DNA of 64,000 bases from Neurospora crassa OR74A (lineage: Eukaryota > Ascomycota > Sordariomycetes > Sordariales > Sordariaceae). Shown piece after piece: positions 1 to 10,794 of the stretch; position 1 is the stretch's first letter; each line of letters opens with the position of its first letter. The translations under genes and the position numbers were made by a program. The notes under the pieces were generated by a model. It did no database searches and was not told the origin of the DNA. It was given only the letters and a program-made list of their open reading frames with translations. The DNA lies in contig NC_026504.1 in assembly GCF_000182925.2 (NCBI RefSeq), forward strand, positions 2,852,001-2,916,000, written 5' to 3'.

Positions 1-1
1 G

Positions 2-430
2 ACCCGCTCGACCGATGACCCGCCTTCGATGGAGGATGCTTGCATCCAGCTTGTGCCTGATCCGCTTGACCCTCAGTCGGAGCTGAGTTTCCCCGTCATG
101 CTGCTGTACCCCTTGAAGCTGGAGAGTGATTTTATCAAGGAGTTCAGGGAGACCGAAAGTGTGGGCCAGCATTTGGAGTATATCCTGCCGGACATGCCGT
201 GGGATGAGGAGGGGGACTATGATAGACCCGACAAAGTGGAGTGTTACATGGAGAGTGTCAGCGGCGGGCTGATCAGGGTCCCGCAAAAGGCGAGCTTGTT
301 GAGGGTGTTGAGTAGTGGGAAGACGGAGGTGGTGGATGAGTTGGTTAGAATATTTGTGGTGCCGAAGGGGGAGAAAGCGGAGGGCTGGATTAAGGAGTGG
401 AAGGAGAAGAAGGCGGGAGAGAAGAAATGA
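2..430 (+). CDS. CNS1: Cns1/TTC4-type Hsp90 co-chaperone, C-terminal part (gene cut by window edge)
   Basis: Only the last 142 or so codons are present; the frame is open to the first bases and ends at TGA 428-430. The protein matches the C-terminal 'wheel' domain of Cns1/TTC4. Visible family landmarks are LSFPVMLLYPL, ESDFIKEF, HLEYILPDMPWD, VECYME and VDELVRIFVVPKG. Cns1 and TTC4 are TPR co-chaperones that bind the C-terminal tails of Hsp90 and Hsp70 and help load client proteins and translation factors. The TPR half must lie upstream of the window. The tail is lysine- and glutamate-rich (KEWKEKKAGEKK). No intron is visible in this part. The family call rests on recognised motifs without a database search; a different wheel-domain protein is unlikely. 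Confidence 0.85.
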   Translation, partial: TRSTDDPPSMEDACIQLVPDPLDPQSELSFPVMLLYPLKLESDFIKEFRETESVGQHLEYILPDMPWDEEGDYDRPDKVECYMESVSGGLIRVPQKASLLRVLSSGKTEVVDELVRIFVVPKGEKAEGWIKEWKEKKAGEKK

Positions 431-3014
431 GTGAGTAAAAATCGATAAGGATGAGAGGGAGGACGAGAAAAGAATTTATGATACCCAAGGTAGCTGAGTG
501 GGAGGATGCATATGATGCGGGGAGAAAAAAAAAAAAAACGGAGAGGAGGACTGGATGGATGGGCGGTTTACATAGACATTCAGTAGTTGCAGATTGCTGT
601 TGCAATATCAGTCACAATATAGGGTCATGGGATAATCTTGTTCGCTGTGTTTAGTTGTTTCATTTTGATCTCAATTGTCATTTGAAAATCTTGCTCTCGA
701 GCAACTACTCTTGGTAGGGTATTATTCAATTCTCACCACTTCCAGCTTCCGGCTCTTCCTCATAATTTTCTGGAGGGTTTCCATCATCAAGGAGTTATCC
801 TAACTCTTCCTCTTTGCAAGTCTCTAAGGATTCCATCCTCTATTTTCCTCATAACACAGACAGAGCCAAACCCAAGTACTCTAATCCCAGCAGACCCTTA
901 GCAAGGTCCAACACAACAAACATGCTTTGTAGTCCATCAACAAGCCACAAGTCAAAACAAAGATACCTTTCTACCTCAGTGTCGCTTTTTGTGGATCGCC
1001 GATGGATAGATCATGCCCTTCTCTACATCATCAAAGTAGACGTTATGGAGAGACTCCCTCTCTGTATATCTCAACGCTGTTATCGAAACAGGCCACAATA
1101 GAAGAAGAGATGAAGGGATGAAAGGCGGTACTAAGCTGCTACTGCAGGGAATGAAGAGAGGGTACACCAAACAAAATAGAGAGAGAAGCGCCAGATATCA
1201 TTCATTCGACCCGCTGTGACTATCAAGTCAAGACTTTCTATTCACACAATCAGCTCAGACAGTCAATGACTGGATCGATGGATGGTTGAAGAAAAGTGTG
1301 AAAATATCCGGTCACGGGAAATAGGAAGCAAAGTCATAGGATCAAAAGGTGGAGGGGTCAGATGATGTGTGCTCAGACGTACCAAGAAACAAAGAAGTTA
1401 CAGGTAGGTACCTCAGAGTACCCAATTCACCTTCAAACAAGGTATAATGTTGGATAATACATGTATTGACAAGAAAATGGGCGATCCAACCGATGGCAAC
1501 TGGGCAAAGAATGGATTTTCTTGACGACGCTCAAACAGTTCGCGTTTCTCTCTCTTTTTTCTTCTTCTTTTTTTTTTTCTTTTTCTTTTTGTTGGGGAGA
1601 AAAGGGGGAAAAGAGGAGGCAACCGCCGTACCAGTGCACCTTCGTGCTCGTCCTGTGAAGGCAACGAAGTGCTGTGTAAATACTTACTAGTACATAACCC
1701 GGTACTTAGAGCAGGCAGACAAGAACGATGGGCAAGAACAAATAGAGAATGTCAGGCAAGTACGATGATAGAGGTACCTACCTACCTACCCACACTAGGT
1801 AACGCTGGCCTGTCGTGCCTTCCCTTGTGTTCGGGCTGCGCTTTCTTCTGCCAGAGGATTAACATAGTGATGTTCCGTTTGATAGCTGAGGGGGGGGACG
1901 GATGTATAATTTGGTGTTATGTAAGGTAGATACTTATTCTACCGTAATGGCCGAGCCGTCAAGGTTCTCTTCTTTTCGATTATCCTTTATCTTCTCGGCA
2001 GCCAAGAGGTCTCGTCTGGGTGGAGGTACCTTAGCTGTTGCCTCATTCCTCCCGTCTCCCTGCCTTCTGCTGTGGTTGTGTGCGTGCGTGCGTTGTGTGA
2101 TGTTGGGTTGGTGAGGGTAGGCGGGCATAGTTTGCCTGTGACCATGGGGGGAGACCAACCAAATAGATCTGATCCAAGCCGGTGAAGCGATCAAGTAACT
2201 GCGACGGTAAAACAGGGAAGGCAGAAGCGAAGAACAGACGATACACACGCTTGTCATTTCTCGAAGGGTGGGAGTTTTGCCTGTTCCTTGCGAGCTACCC
2301 AGAGGGGGTGGGAGCATGGTCTTTGGGTCTTGATCGAGCACTAGGTGGTGGACGGTTGATAGTTGTTCTTGCCATCTTCGGCAGTAAAGTGTGTTGGATG
2401 TGGCAAAATACAGATTCCAGTGCTGTGTCATCCATCGCATCGAAATCACTAGGTAGATAGCATCTCGTCAAGCTTCATAGTTCAGACAATCAAAGAAATT
2501 GTCGAGCATTGCCGATTAATTTCGGAAACAAGAAAAGCATCGTCAAAAATCAGAACAAAGATAGGAAGAATATCATAGCCAACGAATTATTTCTTGCCAT
2601 GGAACTCAACGCACGGTAACAATGTAGCAAAATCTAAGAAGATATTCAAACAGGGAACGGACGCCCGTAATCCGCGGGCTTCAATAGCCGAGTACAGACT
2701 CTCGACAGTCTGTTTGATGCAATCTACAAATAGCAAAGCAAAGCAAAGAAATGAAAACAAGGCACACAAGCTTCGCGAATGTCAAACACCTCCCTTTATT
2801 CACTGCAGTGCCTTAACCCTATTCTCCCTTCTCCTCCTAGGAAAAATTGTTGTAATGATAGTACTCTCTTTCTTCACAACCGTGATTTCCTTCCTAACAG
2901 GACCAATACCAACATCAAGCAAAGAATCTGCCACGCCCTTTCTCCCCAGCACAAGAATCTGTTTTTGGCTCTCCCCTAAATGTACACATGCAAACAATCT
3001 TGATTTGTGTCCCT
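431..3014. other. Gene-free stretch between convergent genes
   Basis: About 2.6 kb between the ends of the Cns1-like gene (+) and the APSES factor gene (-). It must hold both 3' UTRs. Short open frames occur on both strands, but none shows domain-like composition or splice partners. Noticeable content is a pyrimidine tract (about 1545-1590), a short A-run (526-538) and clusters of the tetramer family GGTAC/TACC (1405-1425, 1770-1800). I see no RNA gene. Confidence 0.6.
1545..1590 (+). repeat. Pyrimidine (CT/T) tract
   Basis: A nearly pure pyrimidine run of about 46 bases, first CT-rich, then T-rich with isolated C. It lies in gene-free sequence. It could be a slippage-prone simple repeat or, on either strand, part of a 3' UTR; no coding role is seen. 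Confidence 0.8.
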
Positions 3015-3472
3015 TCAGAATGACTTTGCCCTCCCAACAAGCAACAATCGTCTCCTCTTCCTTCTGTATTGTTGCTCGTGCTCGTAATCACCTTCATCAT
3101 CCGCATCACCATTACAGTGACGCGGACCACCAGCATCAGCTTCTTGCCCAGCATATCTAGTCATCTCGTTTGCGACGACCGAGTTCTCCCTAGTACCATT
3201 ACAACTTGTAGAGGGAGAAAAAGAAGAAGAAGAAGAAGCAATGGAAGTGGAGATGGGTGAACCCAGGTAATTGCTACTTGGCGAGGGAGGTGGTGCCAAT
3301 GGCTCGGTAGTGTCAATAACAGCAGTAGCAGTAGCAGTCGTAGTACCCCTTCTCAAATTGGTAGCAGTAACCACAGCCGACAGCGTAGGCGATGGTTGAC
3401 CAGAAGTGGGCGGGGGAGAGACTGGTGATGAAAGAGAAGATGAAGGTGATTCTGGTCGTTTGGTAGAGGAGT

Positions 3473-3509
<37 letters not shown>

Positions 3510-5633
3510 TTCCTTCTCTTCTTCCTGCTGTCTCAGATGCAAGAGTGTTAAAGCCGCCGTCTTGCGAGCTGCAAGACTTGTTTGGCCATCATCGCGACCA
3601 CTACCAATGGAAGCGGAATTGAAATTCCGGCTGCTGCTATTGTCGCTTGTAGTGTCATTCGCGTTTTTGTCAGCCACAATGGAAGCTGAGGAGGAAGTCC
3701 TAGGTAGTGGTAGTGGGAGATGCAGATGGCTTTCGTTATCGTCGCCACATTCCATGTTTGCCTCTACTGCTATTCTCCTGGGCTGGGTGTCTTCTATGTG
3801 CTCATGCTCATGCTGGTCCTGTAGGCTTGGCCTTCTTTGGCTCCTCCAGTGCATCGGCGCCGATGTTGATGATGGAGGAGTGAGTGCTCTTTGGTATCCG
3901 GCGGAAAATTGATAAGCGCCGCAAGTGCTGTGATCTTGACGAGAATGACTACTAGTCGCATCACCTCCTACTCGGGAAGGCCTCCCATTAGGAAGCCTCC
4001 GCCGACCAGAAGGTACAGGTAATGAGCAGAGTTGGGAGATGGGTGGTAGCTGAGGTCTTGGGCTGGGAGAGTTAGATGATGAAAGTGATACCATTGAAGA
4101 CGATGGTGAGGATAGTATGAGAGAAGGGGATGGTAATCCTTGTGGATGTTGGCTGGCCATGCTGTCAATACTGCCAGCTCTACTCCTGCTGGCGCTGCCT
4201 GGTTGAGAAGCCCATGGGGAGGAGGATGTTTTTCGAGGAGAGCGTGGAATGGCAGTAAGCCATGGGTTGGGAGCTTGGCTACGGGATGGCCAGTTCGAAT
4301 GCGATACCGACTCATCAGGCTCATTGGAGGGAAGTGGGCGCTTGAGTGAATATCTATCGAGGGAGTTGTTGGGCGGCTGGTGATTTACCGCTGTCCATGC
4401 TGAACGGTGAGGTGCCCTTTCAGGGTATGAGATAGAAGAGTGTGTCGATGTCGGCATCACAGGACGAGGGCGACCTGCACTTGACCGCAGCAGGGGTGGT
4501 GTCCACTCTCCAGCCGGTGGCATCGGTGCCGAGATACCACGCAGCTGCGGCCTAGCATCTACACAAGAGTTCTCTTCAGCGGGGCATCTTCTAGAGCATA
4601 CCGTCCGTTGTTGCTGCTGTTGGTGGTCTAGGTGCTCTTGGTTGGGGTAAGGATGGTGGTGATGACGTTCTTGAGACCCAGAGGAGGCTGTCCGAAGTGG
4701 ACGTCTGGCAGGTGATGAGGAAGTGCAGCCACCTCCCCAATTGCCGTATCTCCGATACAGCTCTTGTGCCTTTCTCATTGTATCGCTTATCAACTCTGGC
4801 TTGATGATCATGATGCCGTATCGTGGCTCGCCAGGCGAGATGCACTCTGAGGGGAAGTCAGGGCCAAACAGGGGTATTAGTGCCCCCGCGATCTGGTAAC
4901 AGAAAGTTGCGCATACTGCTTTGGCACAAGCGTATGGCATCCAGTATCCTATTACGGCCGGTTAGTCATCATCTAGTATGGCACTGAAGCGTTCAGAGAT
5001 CAATACCTTGAGCTTTGATAGCGCCTCCTGTAATGCTATATGCAATGTCTTTTAAGCCGGGATTTTGGTTCAGCATCTTCGCAGGTGTCGTCTACACAGA
5101 GCCGTTAGAGTCTACAAAACACCCGTATAGAGGAATTGACGAGAACCTTTGAGTATCCACAGCACTTGAAGAAATGGGTCATCCGAACAAGGCCGACTTT
5201 GTAATCCCACATGACAGTGAACTCGGTGTTATCTCCGGGTCGTTGGAAGTTGTACTGAAAGACTACGGTAAAATAATGTTAGCTGTCACTTCGGTTGTGT
5301 TTAAGGGTACCGAGGTAGATGGGCATCTATACCATCTAGACACTCTCGACCAGTCTTGCTTTGAAAATCTCTCTTTCCGGTATTATACGGAATGTTTTCA
5401 GGTCTTTGTTGAATTTCTCCAAATGGCATTATGCGATACCGGCGGATCTCTTGGAGTGCTATCGCATCCAGGCCCTCTTCAAAAGGGGGAAAGTTAACAT
5501 CGGGTAGTTCCTCCGTCCTGGGACTGCTTCTCGAGGCTACCGGCCGAGAGAAACAAGTGTTGGAAGATGATGGAACTGGAGCCACACGAGGCTCAACCGG
5601 CGTCGGGTTGAGTAAAGAAGTTACCGAAATCAT
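3015..5633 (-). CDS. APSES-type (KilA-N/Xbp1-like) transcription factor, 811 aa
   Basis: Four exons: complement of 3015-4948, 5007-5091, 5147-5262 and 5333-5633; introns are 58, 55 and 70 bases. The start [10 protein letters not shown] matches how fungal Xbp1-like proteins begin. Splicing joins GRECLD to VFQYNF, then [43 protein letters not shown] and [17 protein letters not shown], the hallmark order of the APSES/KilA-N DNA-binding fold (residues about 70-235). The remaining 570 residues are low complexity: Ser/Pro-rich blocks, a 12-alanine tract and a basic end (RRKRRRLLL). Proteins of this kind are nuclear repressors or cell-cycle/development regulators; yeast Xbp1 is the named relative. 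It is transcribed divergently from topoisomerase II across a 5.2-kb spacer. The family is firm; the regulated process is unknown. Confidence 0.9.
3475..3510 (-). repeat. Trinucleotide (GCA)11 repeat encoding polyalanine
   Basis: Eleven perfect GCA units and a final GCT on the + strand. In the APSES factor gene this reads as 12 consecutive alanines in the low-complexity tail, preceded by a Glu-rich stretch. Such pure trinucleotide runs usually vary in length between strains. Confidence 0.9.
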
Positions 5634-8600
5634 GGGAATAGATGTCCAAGTTAATTTAGCTACGTCCGCTGATATGTCGTGGCCACTGATAACTTTGGAG
5701 TAGAGAGATGAGAGGAAAGAAAAGGATGAAGCAAGAAGATGGGATGGGGCTGAGGATGTTATAGCTCGAACGGTGCTTGGTATTTGGAGTCAGATGCGAA
5801 AAGGTCAAATTGCCCGTCAATACGCAAACAACAAAACGCTCACCAGACTCTCGCGAGCTGGCTGTGCCTAGGTGTCTTGTTGTACACGACAAGGAACCAA
5901 AGGCCCTCTTTTACCTTGACTTCCGCCATGCAGCGGTCTGCAGCCCCGGTCGACGGCTTCCTTCTCTCCGTCTTGTTGCTCGACAGTCTCGGTGCAGTTC
6001 CTTTGTCTGGGGTTCCCAGGAGTCGAATTCAGAGGCAAGGATAGCGTTTGGTTCGTCCACCGCTCTTTTGGTGGTCGAGGTGAAGCCACAAAATGATTAC
6101 TGACAGGCACAAGTGACGCTGAAACCACATCTTGAACGCCCGACGAAGAAATGCAAATCGCTGTGACGGACCGGTAGCAGCAAAAATAACAGTGGCTCAC
6201 TTGGGTAGCACTGCCAAAAGAAATGATGATTCAACGTTACCTCTTTTGCCAGGCCTGCCTTCGGCTTTGGGACATCCTGAGGAACCAAACGACCCCGTCA
6301 TAACCACCGTGGTCAACTATGTTGCGTTGTTGCGTAATATCACGCTGTCACATACAAGGCAAAGAAGAGGACCCACGACCGGAGTCCAAGCGGCTCGACA
6401 AGGAGGAGAAAGGGGAATCGGCGAGCAGACGTAGTGTCATGTTTGAACGGATATCACCGAGCAAAGGACTGACACTGGTCCCAAAGACAGGGAACGATCA
6501 CACGCAGCGAGGTGAAGCTGCATGTCCGTGGCCAAAGCAAAACATCAGACGAGTTTGGCGGGCGCAAATACCGGTCAAAGATCAAGCCGGCAGGGTAATG
6601 GTTTGTTGAGTGCTTCTGCCACAAGGTAAGGTGCCGGATGGCTGCAGGATGTACCGCTGGACGACGAGCCCGGTTAAAGCAACTGGGTGAAATTTGAACA
6701 AAGACTGACCGTCGTTCAGGCATATCCATCACAGCCCAAAATCTATCCTTGACTCGACACACGTGGCCCCTTGACCATGGTTCACCCGCTTATCAAGTGA
6801 ATGAGATGAGCGAGGTGGCAGGGAGAGTTGCAACGAGGCTTGCTGTATGATTACAGTCAAAGTAACAAACCGTTTGCGAGGGACTGGTGTGTTCATGGCT
6901 TCCATATCACTAGCAAAGAGCAAGCAGATCATGAGACTTGCGTCAGCATCGAGGCAGGCCCACCAGCACTCTGTGTTTACATCACCATTCAGACTTAGCT
7001 AGGGCCTGGACCGACTGAGCAGATTACTCGCTGCAGTGAGAGGCAAGCAGTGTTGCGTTGGTAACGGCGATTTTAGAACACCCGGAGAAACAAGTGATAC
7101 CCCTTGCTTCCACGAGCTCAAGCTCGATCCTTGCAAATTTGTACAAGCAAAAAATGCCCGATTGGAAGATCTTCAATATGGCCAGGGGTACAGGCTGATG
7201 ATTTCTGGGGCCCATGTTCTGTCTTCCAGATTAGGGAGGATATGCTTGAGGCTGCGTCGTCTTAAGCGCTAGCAAGCCAAAATCCAAGAAGGGAAAAGTT
7301 GCAGGAGCGAGAACTTGCAATAATGGGCCGCGCCGAAAACTTGATGGGCGGGCAGTATCAATAGATGGCGAGTAACGCAAATTCGAGAAATCGACTGTTG
7401 GGTGCATTAACCGGAAGAGGGAATGTGGTAAACAGCAACGGTGTCTACCAAGCCTTTGGCTGGGCTTGTGAGCCCGCAGAGGTGAGTACAACAGATTGTG
7501 GCATCCAGGCAGCATTGCTCGAGTCAAGGCTGGCTTCTCGCCAGCGCCCAGTGGATGGACAAAGATACCTTGTCTTGGCCAGCCTGAGATGGGTAGCTTC
7601 CGAGACGGAAGGTAGTGAAAGTACCAGCCATGATTGCTGCAACGGCCCGCCGGAGCGCTCCTCTCATAGTTGACCATGGATGCCACTGCCGGCGCTTTTT
7701 GTGAGGACGTGGCTGATGCGTTCCCGCAAATAGAAGCCGGACAAAGCTGGAGATAATTGAAGTCTGCCCCTGAGGTCAAAGAACAGTACGCTTCGGGAGG
7801 GAATTGTAGCCGAGCAAAGTTTCTCAAGACCACCCGCGAACCTGGACATGGGGATCGTGAGTCTCTTGACGACATGTACATGGTCTAGCATGACAGGACT
7901 CGTGCTTCGCATAAATGGCTACACCGATGTCACCGAGCAAACGACTCCCAAGCCCCAAGCCAAGTTTAGGAATGGTCCAATGGCACGTCGCAAGCGTCTA
8001 AAATATCAAATATGAGGAACACATAGTGAAATGTGTAGTTGGGAGGGGAGGAAGGCTGATCAGGAACCCCATCTTTCTGACAAACTCTTGTCAAAGGCCT
8101 CTGTACCTCATGGACATGCTCCAGTTTCAGATGAGCCTTGTGCAACGGCGTGGGATTTTGACAGGACGGAAGGGAAGGCAGAGCTTGAGGAGGTCCAGGG
8201 TGAAGAGGTCTCTAGAACCCTTCGGTCCAGGACTCTGGACATGCCGTGTATCGTGAGCAAGCTGATGTAGCCGTGTTCCGTTGCGGATCGACGCATCTGA
8301 CCCCGGACATCTTCCTGCCCATCCCGCCGTGCCGTCCTGTCTCCCGCTCGCCCTGTGTTGGGGGTTGTCATGGCCCAGCTGACTGCCTACCCTGGAACAG
8401 CCGAGCTCTGCGAGCCCTGACCAGGCGGTTTCTGTCTTGGCTTTGCATTTCCTCTCTGATGCTGTCCGTCTCCGGGGGCTGGCCCACGACGCCGTAACAC
8501 AACATGCTTCCGTGCAGTATCGTACGCCACATATTCGTGCAAAAGAGCCCCACGCATGGGGGGCGACGACAGCGGCAAGCAACACAGCGTGTCCACGGGC

Positions 8601-10277
8601 GCCCTATGAGGGCCCAGCATGCAAATGGGCATTATGCCATAACACTTGTCAGGCAGAGAAGGACTGGTGTAGAATTCGACAAGTGTCTTGCTCGACGGAA
8701 GATGGACAGGCCACTGCAAGTCCTCCTTTTCAACCTCGTGCTGCACTGCAGGGAGCCCATTCATTGCATGCCCCTTATGCCAGGCACGACCTTGCAAGGA
8801 GCGACTGCTTCGAGGCTTCATTAATATCGAGGGCTTTGTACGCCCCCAAAACAGACAAGCAGAGCCAAGCAGATGGACTGAATACCTGTGGCAGGCTGTA
8901 GACAGGACGGGGCTTTGTTTCAAAAGTGATTTGTGATTTTTACTCCGGGACAGAGACGAACACAGGAGCGACCCCTAGACCCAGGCATCCATCATGGCCA
9001 CACTCGGGCTCGGGGAGATTCCAAGACAGAACAAGTGATTGATTCAAGCCCTTGCATGTCAGGAATAGTAACAGAACTCAAAGGTAACTGCCCCGTGCAG
9101 ACTAGGACAGAGTGAAAGGAATTCCAAATTCCAAGCGTCCAATCCAGTGTCTTGAGTGTTCTGTAACGGGCCGCCAGTGACGACATGGGAAGCCGGTGGG
9201 AAGAGGGAGATGGACGACGGGATGGATCCATTGGTTCCGAAAAGGCAGACGAAGGAGCAGATTCGTAGCCCGTCACCCCGTCTCCCTCACTTGCGCCTCT
9301 TGTGCTCTTCTGTGACGGAGGGACACAACCACTCGCCGCGTTGTTTGTGAGACCTTGAGCGGGCTGCCATCAAATGGGAGCGGGAGAGAAAGTGGGAGTG
9401 AGAAGTTGGACGTGAACGTGTGAGAAGTGATGGGTAGGAAGAGCACGGATGAGCATGGATGATGCACCCGGGGAGAGAGATGAGAGCAACGACAACCCAG
9501 CTTGGGACAAGACGAGGCGACAGAGCCACAAGAAAAGGCGCCCTGGATACAAAGACGACCATCGGATCGTTTCAGTTTCTTTCATTCGTCTGGTGGGAAG
9601 CTGGAGGTCCCGCTAGACATGGCCAAAGTGTAGACGGTGATTTGCCGTCAGAGAATCAGACTCGAGTCTCGTTTCTTTGGTTGGGTGCAGTTTTGTTTGA
9701 CCGTCATTGTCGGAACACGTTTGAGAGATGGGGCAGAAATTGACTTGGTCGATGGGAAGCAAGTGGCCGAGACATAATCATGGGTCAGCCATCCGAGCGA
9801 CAAGAGTCAAGACCCGCGGACGTCGAGGCGACGAACAGTGTTTGTGGCTGGTGTAGTATGGATGTGTGGCTAGCTATGGAGCTCGTGGCTGACGCAGTAG
9901 ATACGTACACAGTATGATGATTTATCTCCACGTGAGAATGCTCTCGCTAGCCACCTGTCAGCATTTTTCGCCAGGTGTGAATTGTCACTCCCTTCGGTGT
10001 GTTCGTCGCTTCGTTGTCTACCGCAGCGTGTCGCGCTACTGTCGCGCCAAGACATAGGTGGGACGGTGGGGACTTGGAACGAAATGCAAGGGAAGTTTAT
10101 GCGCAACACGCAGCACAAGTTGCCGAGTGCTCGTCCCCAGCCGCTGGGCTGTTTACTTGTCCATCATCCACTGTAGCGACCACTGTCTCTCCTTCCTACC
10201 TATGGTACTGTCTGGCGTGCCCCCGTCTTGACTCGAGGGGTTCTGTGTAGGTAAACAATTTTGACGCGCCACCCCTC

Positions 10278-10303
10278 CATCCCTCCCTCCCTCCCTCCCT
10301 CCC
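10278..10303 (+). repeat. (CCCT)n pyrimidine repeat upstream of topoisomerase II
   Basis: About six CCCT units, some 490 bases before the TOP2 start codon. Polypyrimidine tracts of this kind are frequent in fungal housekeeping promoters and can form non-B DNA. A promoter role is inference. Confidence 0.7.
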
Positions 10304-10447
10304 GTCTCGCATTCAACCTTCCACTTCCTGCAAATCGTCCGCCTCCAGCCAGGAACCACGTCGGTCTTACTGCACACGCACCACATTGCAACCGCGTTCG
10401 TTCCGTTGTCACCTTGACTTTCTACATACGACACAAGTGAGAAGAAA

Positions 10448-10471
10448 CCACCACCACCACCACCACCACCA
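10448..10471 (+). repeat. (CCA)8 repeat upstream of topoisomerase II
   Basis: Eight tandem CCA units about 325 bases before the TOP2 start codon, probably in the 5' leader or core promoter. No other function is visible. Confidence 0.75.
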
Positions 10472-10794
10472 GAGTCCCTTCGTTCTCCTCTGCTGTGGTA
10501 ATCTCCAACTGGGGCCCCTCCTGGTCTTTCCCCCCCATCACCTCAGTAAACTCTTTTCGCCGCCCTGTCCGCCTGGTCCGGCACCGTCGCGGCAAATCCC
10601 ATCGCGTTGTGAATGTGCACGCCTCTCCTGTTGTCGTCCTGGGACCAACCGTTGTTGCTGCGTCTTGGAGGCCGCAGACTCGCACAGCCGCTGTGCACTC
10701 TCGCCCTTAAACACTTTTCTGCAGCAACCACACCACCAACAACAACCACAACAACATCACTACTACTTCGGTCATCACGCCCAGTACCGCCAAG

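Larger units (their letters stand above)
5634..10794. other. 5.2-kb divergent spacer between APSES factor and topoisomerase II
   Basis: No supported protein gene. The open frames here (up to 216 codons) have shuffled, non-domain composition rich in Cys, Trp, His and Arg, overlap each other on both strands and lack splice partners, so I treat them as chance. The stretch must hold both promoters and 5' leaders; a long leader is common for fungal developmental regulators. Base composition is close to that of coding DNA, so undetected noncoding transcripts are possible. Simple repeats near the TOP2 end are listed separately. Confidence 0.6.

Noticed and set aside
1934-2449. 171-codon frame on the minus strand
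   Set aside because: No motifs or splice partners; lies in probable 3' UTR and spacer sequence.
7231-7881. Open frame of 216 codons on the minus strand in the 5.2-kb spacer
   Set aside because: Composition is not protein-like (many Cys, Arg, Pro, His), no splice partners, no motif; overlapped by frames on the other strand.
8127-8923. Several overlapping open frames of 106-178 codons on both strands
   Set aside because: Mutually overlapping frames on opposite strands without domain-like sequence; typical chance frames in GC-balanced DNA.
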